Shown here in pieces: positions 1-6,031 of a DNA stretch of 10,846 nucleotides. Position 1 is the first letter of the stretch. Every line of letters starts with the position of its first letter. The stretch spans positions 1 to 10,846 of the forward strand of contig DATEOR010000029.1 of NCBI GenBank assembly GCA_035273885.1. The letters are read 5' to 3'. Source of the DNA: DATEOR01 sp035273885. GTDB lineage: Bacteria; Actinomycetota; Thermoleophilia; Gaiellales; Gaiellaceae. Both the position numbers and the translations under genes were made by a program. Under the pieces are notes generated by a model. The model had not been told where the DNA came from. It did no database searches and saw only the letters and a list, made by a program, of their open reading frames with translations.

Positions 1-792
1 GCTCCGGTCATCTCCATCTGCGGCGGCGAGCCGCTGATCTTCAAGGGCATCGAGGACGTCGTCGGCGGCTTCCTCGAGATGAAGCGGAACATCCAGCTCT
101 GCACGAACGCCCTCCGCCTCTCGGACATGCTCGCCAAGTTCGAGCCGAACCCGCGGCTCACGTTCGTCGTGCACCTCGACGGCATGCAGGAGATTCACGA
201 CTACATCTGCGACTACCCGGGCCTCTGGGAGATCGCAGTCGCCGCCATCCGCGAGGCGCGCGAGGCGGGGTTCCGCGTGACGACGAACACCACCACCTTC
301 AAGGAGACGGACGTGGACGACGTCCTCGAGATGATGCGCTTCCTCACCGACGAGGTCGGCATCGACGGGATGCTCGTCGCGCCGGGCTACCAGTACTCCC
401 AGATCGATCCCGCGCTGACCATGACGCGCGCGGAGCACGAAGAGAAGTTCCGCACGATCCGAGACGGCGTGCGCAAGAACGGCTACAAGTGGCTGGCGAG
501 CCCCGTCTACCAGGACTTCCTCACGGGCGACCGCAAGCTCCCGTGCGCCCCCTGGGGCTCCGTGACCCGGAACCCCTACGGCTGGAAAGGCCCGTGCTAC
601 CTCCTGACCGACGGGATCTTCCCCACCTACGAGGCGCTCATCGACGGGATCGAGTGGGAACGCTACGGGCCGGGGAACGACCACCGCTGCGAGCACTGCG
701 GCATCCACTCCGGCTTCGAGCCGTCGGCGACGATCGCGACGACCTCGAGCGTCAAGGAAACGGTGCGGAGTCTCGCGTGGACACTGCGCTGA
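1..792 (+). CDS. hpnH: Adenosyl-hopene transferase HpnH (radical SAM), 5'-truncated
   Basis: The window opens inside this gene; 263 residues and the TGA stop are visible. HpnH is a B12-type radical SAM enzyme that joins the 5'-deoxyadenosyl group to a hopene, the first step toward extended (C35) hopanoids. The visible part starts just before the SAM-binding CGGEP stretch (residues 7-11). It keeps the family-typical stretches LCTNAL, VVHLDGMQEIHD, TNTTTFKETD, the CAPWG...NPYGWKGPCY region and the C-terminal HRCEHCGIHSGFEPSA. The N-terminal CxxxCxxC cluster-binding loop should lie upstream of base 1 and cannot be checked. The end overlaps the next gene, hpnG, by 16 bases, which supports the assignment and suggests coupled translation. 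The family match is strong. The exact substrate (diploptene) is taken from family knowledge. Confidence 0.93.
   Translation, partial: APVISICGGEPLIFKGIEDVVGGFLEMKRNIQLCTNALRLSDMLAKFEPNPRLTFVVHLDGMQEIHDYICDYPGLWEIAVAAIREAREAGFRVTTNTTTFKETDVDDVLEMMRFLTDEVGIDGMLVAPGYQYSQIDPALTMTRAEHEEKFRTIRDGVRKNGYKWLASPVYQDFLTGDRKLPCAPWGSVTRNPYGWKGPCYLLTDGIFPTYEALIDGIEWERYGPGNDHRCEHCGIHSGFEPSATIATTSSVKETVRSLAWTLR
767..770 (+). promoter_or_regulatory. Ribosome binding site GGAG deciding the hpnG start
   Basis: GGAG lies six bases before GTG 777, inside the end of hpnH. It favours GTG 777 over the later in-frame GTG at 813. Confidence 0.6.
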
Positions 793-1358
793 CCCTCGCC
801 TGCGCGCTGAGAGTGGAGGAGAAGGCGGCCCGCAAGGCGGGTGCAAAGACCGCGCTCGTCGGCCTCGGCGCGGGTCTTCCACTTCCCGACGGCAAGCTCG
901 TCTCGTTCGGCTTCGCGGGTGGGCTGGAGCCTCGCTTCGGCCCCGGGACGCTCGTCACGGCGACCCGAGTCGTGGACGCCGACGGCCGCACGCTCTGGGA
1001 TGGGCCCGCGCTTGCCGTGGAGGGCGCCGAGCAGGCGGTCGTGTGTGCGTCCGATTCGGTGGCCAACGAGCCCGAGGCGCGGCGAGATCTGGCGAAGCGA
1101 AGCGGTGCCTCCGTCGTCGACATGGAGAGCGGCGTGCTCGCCTCGACCGGCCGGTTGGCCGGGGTCGTGCGCGCGGTCTCGGATTCCGGCGACCGGCCCG
1201 TCGGCCGGCTCGTCTGGGCCGGCAAGGCCGACGGCGGCACCGACTGGAAGATCGTCGCGACGGCGTTCGTGACCGAGCCCGTCAAGTCGTTCCGCACAGC
1301 GCGTGATGCCCGCAAGGCCACTGCCGCGCTGGCGCGCGCGGCCGAGGAACTGACATGA
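777..1358 (+). CDS. hpnG: Adenosylhopane nucleoside phosphorylase HpnG
   Basis: This 193-residue protein belongs to the purine nucleoside phosphorylase/MTA-SAH nucleosidase superfamily. In hopanoid pathways HpnG removes adenine from adenosylhopane to give the ribosyl/phosphoribosyl hopane. Family motifs are in order: VGLGAG (28-33), the glycine loop SFGFAGGL (43-50), VDMESGVLA (114-122, the purine/ribose-binding MES segment) and RAVSDSGD (132-139, with the catalytic-type Asp). The GTG start is chosen because GGAG sits six bases upstream and the N-terminus (LACALRVEEKAARKAG) matches where the family begins. The reading frame stays open much further upstream, but that part is arginine/proline-rich and only shadows hpnH. 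The gene overlaps hpnH by 16 bases and ispH by 4 (ATGA). It is slightly short for the superfamily but looks complete. The specific role rests on its position beside hpnH. Confidence 0.86.
   Translation: MDTALTLACALRVEEKAARKAGAKTALVGLGAGLPLPDGKLVSFGFAGGLEPRFGPGTLVTATRVVDADGRTLWDGPALAVEGAEQAVVCASDSVANEPEARRDLAKRSGASVVDMESGVLASTGRLAGVVRAVSDSGDRPVGRLVWAGKADGGTDWKIVATAFVTEPVKSFRTARDARKATAALARAAEELT
1344..1348 (+). promoter_or_regulatory. Ribosome binding site GAGGA for ispH
   Basis: GAGGA is centred near the end of hpnG, six bases before ATG 1355. The start overlaps the hpnG stop as ATGA, a usual translational-coupling arrangement. Confidence 0.65.
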
Positions 1359-2284
1359 GCAAGCGTGTGCTCGTCGCGGCGCCGAGAAGCTTCTGCGCGG
1401 GAGTCGTGCGCGCCATCGACATCGTCGAGAAGCTGCTCGAGCAGCACGGTCCGCCGGTCTACGTTCGCCACGAGATCGTCCACAACGTCCACGTCGTGCG
1501 CGACCTGGAGGCACGCGGAGCCGTGTTCGTCGAGTCCGAAGACGAGGTGCCCGAGGGCGAGCTGATCGTCCTCTCGGCGCACGGCGTCGCGCCCAGGGTC
1601 TACGAGAAGTGCGCGGAGCGGGGACTGCAGGTCGTGGACGCAGTCTGCCCGCTCGTCTCCAAGGTGCACGCCGAGGCGCGGCGCTACGCGGGCCGGGGGC
1701 TCAAGATTGCGCTCGTAGGCCACGCCGGCCACGTCGAGGTCGAGGGCACCATGGGAGAGGCTCCGGAGTCCATCGTGCTGGTCGAGACTCCCGAGGACGC
1801 CCGCAATCTCGAGGTCGCGGACGGGGAGCGGGTCGCCTACATCACCCAGACGACGCTTTCGCTGGACGACACCGCCGATGTCGTCGACACCCTGCGCGAG
1901 CGGTTCCCCGATCTCGTCGGGCCGCCTTCGGCCGACATCTGTTACGCGACGCAGAACCGCCAGGACGCGGTCAAGCGCATCTGCGAAGAGGCGACGCTGG
2001 TGCTCGTCGTCGGCTCGCGCACGAGCTCGAACGCCAACCGTCTGGTGGAGGTCGCGCGCGACCGCGGCGCCGACGCGTACCTCATCGACGACGAGACCGA
2101 CCTCGATCCGTCGTGGCTCGAAGGCCACGAGACCGTCGGTCTGACCGCCGGCGCCTCGTCCCCGGACGTCTTCGTCGACCGCGTGGTCGCCAAGCTCGCC
2201 GAGCTCGGCTTCGGCGAGCGCGAAGAGGTCGAGATCACGCGTGAAGACGTCTTTTTCCGTCTTCCGGCGGAACTCCGCTCCTAA
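1355..2284 (+). CDS. ispH: 4-hydroxy-3-methylbut-2-enyl diphosphate reductase IspH
   Basis: A complete 309-residue IspH (LytB), the last enzyme of the MEP pathway. It reductively dehydroxylates HMBPP to IPP and DMAPP with a [4Fe-4S] cluster in the cytoplasm. The three cluster cysteines are visible: C14 (SFCAGVVRA), C98 (DAVCPLVSKVH) and C196 (DICYATQNRQ). Substrate-binding stretches are also present: HEIVHN (39-44), SAHGV (74-78), GHAGHVEVEGTMGE with the catalytic-type Glu130, TQTTLS (165-169 region), SRTSSNANRL (211-220) and TAGASSPD (224-251 region). Length is normal for the family. ATG 1355 has a good Shine-Dalgarno and overlaps the hpnG stop by four bases, so IspH is probably made from the hopanoid mRNA and supplies C5 units for squalene and hopene. 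A second ispH elsewhere in the genome is possible but cannot be seen here. Confidence 0.97.
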   Translation: MSKRVLVAAPRSFCAGVVRAIDIVEKLLEQHGPPVYVRHEIVHNVHVVRDLEARGAVFVESEDEVPEGELIVLSAHGVAPRVYEKCAERGLQVVDAVCPLVSKVHAEARRYAGRGLKIALVGHAGHVEVEGTMGEAPESIVLVETPEDARNLEVADGERVAYITQTTLSLDDTADVVDTLRERFPDLVGPPSADICYATQNRQDAVKRICEEATLVLVVGSRTSSNANRLVEVARDRGADAYLIDDETDLDPSWLEGHETVGLTAGASSPDVFVDRVVAKLAELGFGEREEVEITREDVFFRLPAELRS

Positions 2285-2291
2285 TTCCGCT

Positions 2292-2297
2292 TAGATT
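2292..2297 (+). promoter_or_regulatory. Possible -10 element TAGATT for a leaderless pheA transcript
   Basis: TAGATT fits the actinobacterial TANNNT pattern. Its last T is six bases before the A of ATG 2303, so transcription would begin at or one base from the start codon. No Shine-Dalgarno is visible in the 18-base gap after ispH, and no convincing -35 is seen. Confidence 0.4.
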
Positions 2298-2302
2298 CAT
2301 CC

Positions 2303-3130
2303 ATGGGAGTGAACGTCGCCTATCCGGGCCGTGACGGCGCGCACAGCGCGGCGGCCTGCGACAACCTCTTTCCGGCCGGTACCGAGCTCGTTCCGCTGCC
2401 CAGCTTCACCGCCGTAGTCGAAGCGACGGCAGAGGGCGACGTCGCGTTCGGCGTCCTGCCGATCGAGAGCTCGCTGACCGGGCCGGTCAACGAGACACAC
2501 GACCTCCTCTACGAGTCGCCGCTCTCGATCACGGGCGAGACCGTTTTGCCGATTCGGCACTGCCTGGTCGGCCCGAAGGATGTCGCGCTCGAGGAGATCA
2601 AGATCGTTCGCTCGCATCCCGCGGCGCTCGACCAGTGCCGACGGCTGCTCGCGGCGATGCCGTGGACGACTGCCATCGCCGCGGCCACGACCGCCGACGC
2701 CGCCTCCGAAGTCGCCGACCACGGCGATCCCACCGAAGCCGCGGTCGCGAGCGAGCGGGCCGCCCACATGTATGGGCTGACGGTCATCGCGGGCGACGTC
2801 GGCGACCACCCCGAGGCGTACACACGCTTCGTCTCGGTCGCCCCTTACACCCGCATCGACCGCGAAGGCGAGAGCTGGCGCACCGCGTTCTCATTCGCGA
2901 CGGATCACAGGCCGGGCGCGCTGCACAAGGCGATCGAACCATTCGGCCGGCATTCGTTGGACCTCGTCCAGCTCGTCTCACGCCCGATTCCCGCGACGCC
3001 CTGGCGCTATCGCTTCGACGCGGTCCTCGCGGGGCATCCGCTCGACCCGATCGTCACCGAGACGCTGGCCGAGGTGCAGGGCCTCACGCGCGAGCTGCGC
3101 GTGTTCGGCTCCTATCCGGCCTACACTTAG
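2303..3130 (+). CDS. pheA: Prephenate dehydratase (with C-terminal ACT domain)
   Basis: A complete 275-residue stand-alone prephenate dehydratase, converting prephenate to phenylpyruvate in phenylalanine synthesis. The catalytic domain (about 1-185) begins VAYPGRDGAHS and contains GVLPIESSLTGPVNETHDLL (50-69) and the hallmark TRF (174-176), whose Thr is catalytic. The ACT domain (about 195-272) has GALH (205-208) and VSRP (225-228), equivalent to the GALV and ESRP phenylalanine-binding motifs, so feedback inhibition by phenylalanine is likely. Variations from the common consensus are PIESS for PIENS, the GRDGAHS N-terminal loop, and V for E in ESRP. The start is ATG 2303, because the conserved fold begins within a few residues and nothing extends it upstream. 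It follows ispH by 18 bases. It may be read through from the hopanoid unit or from its own leaderless promoter. Confidence 0.93.
   Translation: MGVNVAYPGRDGAHSAAACDNLFPAGTELVPLPSFTAVVEATAEGDVAFGVLPIESSLTGPVNETHDLLYESPLSITGETVLPIRHCLVGPKDVALEEIKIVRSHPAALDQCRRLLAAMPWTTAIAAATTADAASEVADHGDPTEAAVASERAAHMYGLTVIAGDVGDHPEAYTRFVSVAPYTRIDREGESWRTAFSFATDHRPGALHKAIEPFGRHSLDLVQLVSRPIPATPWRYRFDAVLAGHPLDPIVTETLAEVQGLTRELRVFGSYPAYT
3122..3127 (+). promoter_or_regulatory. Possible -10 element TACACT for a leaderless membrane-protein transcript
   Basis: TACACT lies in the last codons of pheA. Its final T is exactly seven bases before the A of ATG 3134, the spacing expected if the start codon is also the transcription start. 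No Shine-Dalgarno precedes ATG 3134 and no clear -35 is visible. Confidence 0.35.
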
Positions 3131-3133
3131 CGC

Positions 3134-3538
3134 ATGGACAGTCGGCTGGCCCCGCCGGGCTGGTGGCAGGCGCTGAGCGCGGCCGGGATCGCGCTCGCGG
3201 TGGACGCGCTCTACATCGCGATCATCCGGAGCGAGGGGGAGGGCGAGCTGACGAGCCGCCGCGTTCTCTTCGTCGCTGCGTGCCTCGGCGGAGCCGGTCT
3301 CGCGCTCATCTCCGCCCAGTTCGTCGGGCCGAAGGCGCGGGCGATCCTTCTTTCCGGAGCGGCAGCCATGCTCGGAGCCTGGACGGTGCTCACGTTCTCC
3401 ATCGGCCTGCTCCTCGTGCCCGCCGCCATTCTCGCCGGCTACGCCGCCGGGCAAGTCGTCGCCGAAGCCCGGCGGGAAGCCTTCCTCGCCGCTGCTGGAG
3501 CCGTCGTCCTCGTCGCGGTCGGTCTGCTCCTGACCTAG
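3134..3538 (+). CDS. Small multi-spanning membrane protein of unknown function
   Basis: A 134-residue hydrophobic protein that I do not recognise. About four to five membrane segments can be read at residues 11-31, 43-64, 68-87, 88-108 and 114-133. A charged loop (RSEGEGELTSRR, 32-43) follows the first and a basic/acidic turn (EARREA) precedes the last. It has no signal peptidase site, cysteine motif or catalytic motif. The start ATG 3134 is three bases after the pheA stop, and third-position G/C bias continues, so it is probably real. It converges with the deacetylase gene on the other strand: the stop TAG (3536-3538) overlaps the opposite stop through a shared CTAG. Expression may depend on pheA read-through. 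Function is unknown. Confidence 0.72.
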   Translation: MDSRLAPPGWWQALSAAGIALAVDALYIAIIRSEGEGELTSRRVLFVAACLGGAGLALISAQFVGPKARAILLSGAAAMLGAWTVLTFSIGLLLVPAAILAGYAAGQVVAEARREAFLAAAGAVVLVAVGLLLT

Positions 3539-4389
3539 GCGGAGAGCAGTGCCCCGACGAGAGCCGGCAGGTTCTCGACCGTGTACCCGCCCTCGAGCAC
3601 GAACCCGACCCGCGGGGCGAGCAACTGGGCGCGCCTCGTCATCTCGGCGAACCCCTCGGCGGTGACGCGCATTCCGCCTAGGAGATCTCCGGCGGCCGCG
3701 TCGAGCCCTGCGGAAACGAGCAGGAGGTCGGGCGCGAACGCTGCGATGGCAGGCTCGACGAGGTGCTCCATCGCATCGAGGTAGACATCGTCGCCCGATC
3801 CTGCGGGGAGCGGCACGTTCAGCGTCGTCTCGTTGCCCTCGCCCGGCCCGCCGCTTCCCGGCCAGAACGGCCACTGTTGGATGGACGCGAAGAAGACGGA
3901 CGGGTCGCTCCAGAAGATGTCCTGCGTGCCGTTGCCATGATGGACGTCCCAGTCGAGGATCGCCACGCGCTCGATGCCGAGATTGACCTGCGCGAAACGC
4001 GCGGCGATCGCGACATTGGCGAAGACGCAGAATCCCATCGCCCGCCCCGGCAGCGCGTGGTGGCCAGGCGGCCGAACCGCCGCGAACCCGCCCTTCTCGG
4101 CAACCGTGATCGCGCCACCCGCCGCGAGCCGGGCCGTCTCGTAGGTGGAGGGCGTGCAGACGGTGTCGGCGTCGAGCATCGCCGTCCGTCCGCTCTCGGA
4201 GACGTCCCGGATGCGGCGAATGTAGTCCGGGTCGTGGCACAGCTGGATCTCCTCTACGGTCGCGCGCCGCGGCTCCGCGTAATCGGGGAAGGCCTCGAGG
4301 AGGACGGCGACTCGCTCGGGCCGCTCCACGTGGTCGCCCGTCGGGTGCAGGCTCGCGAAGTCAGGGTGGCTGACGAAGGGGCCTACCAA
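3535..4389 (-). CDS. Histone deacetylase-family zinc deacetylase
   Basis: A 284-residue member of the histone deacetylase/AcuC/acetylpolyamine amidohydrolase superfamily, zinc hydrolases that remove acetyl groups from protein lysines or small amines. The N-terminus SHPDFASLHPTGDHVERPER (7-26) is the usual beginning. The active site is complete: RPPGHHA with the His110-His111 charge relay, DWDVHHGNGTQ with zinc ligands Asp148 and His150, SAGLDA with the third ligand Asp230, and LEGGY with Tyr269. The usual SAGFDAH reads SAGLDAA. The best start is TTG at 4389, overlapping the SDR stop by seven bases. Upstream in this frame the translation is Arg/Gly-rich shadow sequence with no ATG or GTG close to the domain. 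Translation is therefore probably coupled to the SDR. The substrate cannot be told from sequence. Confidence 0.9.
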   Translation of the reverse strand: MVGPFVSHPDFASLHPTGDHVERPERVAVLLEAFPDYAEPRRATVEEIQLCHDPDYIRRIRDVSESGRTAMLDADTVCTPSTYETARLAAGGAITVAEKGGFAAVRPPGHHALPGRAMGFCVFANVAIAARFAQVNLGIERVAILDWDVHHGNGTQDIFWSDPSVFFASIQQWPFWPGSGGPGEGNETTLNVPLPAGSGDDVYLDAMEHLVEPAIAAFAPDLLLVSAGLDAAAGDLLGGMRVTAEGFAEMTRRAQLLAPRVGFVLEGGYTVENLPALVGALLSA

Positions 4390-5123
4390 GCGGGTTGAGC
4401 GACGACCTGCTGCGTCATGGCGCCGTCGATGATGACACTTGTGCCGCTCACGTATTGCGCCTCGTCGCTTACGAGGTAGGAGACCAGCGCGGCCACCTCG
4501 GCGGGGTCGCCGGGCCGCCCGAGCGGGATCTGGTCGGAAAGCTCGCCGGCCTCCTCGTTTCGAGGCGTCGCGATGGCGCCCGGCGCGACGGCGACCACTC
4601 GGATGCCGTCCTTCGCGAGCTCCAGCGCGAACGAGCGCGTGAGCATCCCGAGCGCCGCCTTCGCCGACGCGTACACGGCGAAGCCCGGTCTGGGGATGTG
4701 CTCGTGCACGCTCGTGATGTTGACGATCGCGCCGCCGTCGCCGTCGCGCATCCGCTTGGCTGCCGCGCTCGACATGAGGAAGGCACCGCGCACGTCCACC
4801 GAAAAGAGGCTGTCGAAGTCGTCGACATCGAGGTCGAGCGCGGGCTTTGCGGAAGTCGCGCCGGCGTTGTTCACGAGGACGTCGATCCGGCCGAGAGCCT
4901 CGACGGTCTCCGCGACGAGGCGCTCGCCGATGTCGCGGTCTGAGAGGTCGCCGACGAGCCAGTGCGCGCGCCCGCTCTCCGCGATCTCCTCGTACCGGGC
5001 CTTCGACTCGGCCTCCTTGTTGCGCGTGTGGAAGCCGAGCAGATAGCCGTCCTGCTGGAGTCGCAGCGCGATCGCCCAGCCGATGCCGGTGTCCGCTCCG
5101 GTGACGACCGCGACCTTGTCCAC
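4383..5123 (-). CDS. Short-chain dehydrogenase/reductase (glucose 1-dehydrogenase-like)
   Basis: A complete 246-residue classical SDR, an NAD(P)-dependent oxidoreductase. Visible motifs are TGADTGIG (8-15, dinucleotide binding), GDLSD (58-62), NNAG (85-88), Ser138, YASAK with Tyr151 and Lys155, and the APGAIATP stretch (180-187). The stretch SVHEHIPRPGFAVYASAK resembles bacterial glucose 1-dehydrogenases. There is no acidic residue at the end of the second beta strand (HTRNK), which hints at NADP preference. The position that normally carries the fourth catalytic residue (Asn in NxxG) is Asp110 (SVDVRGAF). The start is GTG 5123, placed just before the first beta strand and 27 bases after the exonuclease stop; no clear Shine-Dalgarno is seen. 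It overlaps the downstream deacetylase gene. The substrate is unknown. Confidence 0.9.
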   Translation of the reverse strand: MDKVAVVTGADTGIGWAIALRLQQDGYLLGFHTRNKEAESKARYEEIAESGRAHWLVGDLSDRDIGERLVAETVEALGRIDVLVNNAGATSAKPALDLDVDDFDSLFSVDVRGAFLMSSAAAKRMRDGDGGAIVNITSVHEHIPRPGFAVYASAKAALGMLTRSFALELAKDGIRVVAVAPGAIATPRNEEAGELSDQIPLGRPGDPAEVAALVSYLVSDEAQYVSGTSVIIDGAMTQQVVAQPAW

Positions 5124-5150
5124 GACCGTAGTTTGCCCGCACTGCGGCCT

Positions 5151-5984
5151 CTAAGCGCGCTCGAGCATGCGCCGCGTCAGCCCGCCGAGGCCCCAGCTTT
5201 CGGTCAGCTTGGCGGCACGCTTCCAGTTCGGCGCTGCGTCCGGCAGCTTCGGCACGGGCGCGTCGTGCTGAAGGGTCGCGATCCTGAGGTACTCGCGCAG
5301 CTGGTCGGCGATCGTGGGAAAGCCGCCCGCCTCGAGCGCGGCCTCGAGCGATCCGTGCTTCTTCATGATCGCCGCCGCGCGTCCGGGCCCGACTCCGGGC
5401 GCGCCGGGGATCCGGTCCGACGGGTCGCCGCGGAGCGCGATGAAGTCCGGCACCTGCTCCGGCTCGACGCCGTAGCGCTCCCGTACCTCGGCCGGGCCGA
5501 CCCGCTGGAGTTCCGAAACCCCGCGCTTCGGGTGGAGGATGGTCGTTCGCGGCGAAGCCAGCTGAAAGAGATCGCGGTCGTTGGTGAGCACCAGGGTGGA
5601 GCCCTTGCGCTTCTCCTCCGAGGCGACGGCGGCCGCGAGGAAGTCGTCCGCCTCGTAGCCCGCCTCCTTCGCCCACGTAAAGCCCAGCGCTTCGACGAGA
5701 TCCGGCAGCTTGGCGAGCTGGTCCGTGAGGTCGTCCGGGAAGTCGCGTCCCGACTGATACTCGGCCAGGAGCTCATGGCGGTACGTCGGCACCGTCAGCG
5801 TGTCGAAGGCGACGAAGACCGTGCGCGGCTCCTCCGCCTCCCAGGCGCGGATGAGCATGTTCGCGAAGCCGACGATCATGTTCGCCGGCTTGCCCTTCCC
5901 GTCCTTGATGGAGCTCGGAAGCGCGTGGTAGGCGCGGTGGGCCAGGTTGTCGCCGTCGACGGCGAGTAAAGGTCGTGCGGCCAT
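5151..5984 (-). CDS. Stand-alone 5'-3' exonuclease / flap endonuclease (Pol I N-terminal-like)
   Basis: A 277-residue protein matching the N-terminal 5' nuclease domain of DNA polymerase I, without polymerase domains. Such proteins remove 5' flaps and RNA primers using two metal ions. Acidic ligands are visible in order: Asp10/Asp12 (VDGDNL), Asp61 (AFDT), YEADD (Glu111, Asp113, Asp114), NDRD (Asp136, Asp138) and GDPSD (Asp187, Asp190). The helical-arch region FRHE-like YRHELLAEYQSGR lies at 68-80. The helix-hairpin-helix is GAPGVGPGRAAAI (194-206). The C-terminus ends soon after the nuclease fold. ATG 5984 fits the family start. It lacks a Shine-Dalgarno, and the 5' leader would be very short because topA begins on the other strand only 11-47 bases away. 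It probably heads an exonuclease-SDR-deacetylase transcript. Confidence 0.93.
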   Translation of the reverse strand: MAARPLLAVDGDNLAHRAYHALPSSIKDGKGKPANMIVGFANMLIRAWEAEEPRTVFVAFDTLTVPTYRHELLAEYQSGRDFPDDLTDQLAKLPDLVEALGFTWAKEAGYEADDFLAAAVASEEKRKGSTLVLTNDRDLFQLASPRTTILHPKRGVSELQRVGPAEVRERYGVEPEQVPDFIALRGDPSDRIPGAPGVGPGRAAAIMKKHGSLEAALEAGGFPTIADQLREYLRIATLQHDAPVPKLPDAAPNWKRAAKLTESWGLGGLTRRMLERA

Positions 5985-6031
5985 GAGGCCGAATAATGGC
6001 GTGTTTTGCGCCTCAGCTAACGTGTTTCGCA
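5985..6031. promoter_or_regulatory. Divergent promoter region between the exonuclease and topA
   Basis: This short spacer is visibly more AT-rich than its surroundings (AATAATGG, TGTTTTGCG, GCTAACGTGTTTCGC) and lies between two divergent genes. On the plus strand, TAACGT (6018-6023) fits TANNNT nine bases before GTG 6032, and AATAAT (5992-5997) is a second -10-like hexamer. On the minus strand, CATTAT (5998-5993) lies nine bases before ATG 5984. No matching TTGACA-type -35 boxes are clear. The exact promoter positions are inference. Confidence 0.45.

Noticed and set aside
752..2128. Long open minus-strand frame (458 codons) antisense to hpnG and ispH.
   Set aside because: Long antisense frames are expected in GC-rich genes. 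No motif is visible, and the plus strand carries clear enzymes.
4390..5676. The deacetylase frame stays open far upstream on the minus strand, suggesting a 713-residue fusion protein.
   Set aside because: The upstream translation is Arg/Gly/Ala-rich low complexity, and it coincides with the well-supported SDR and exonuclease genes in another frame. The deacetylase domain starts normally near TTG 4389.
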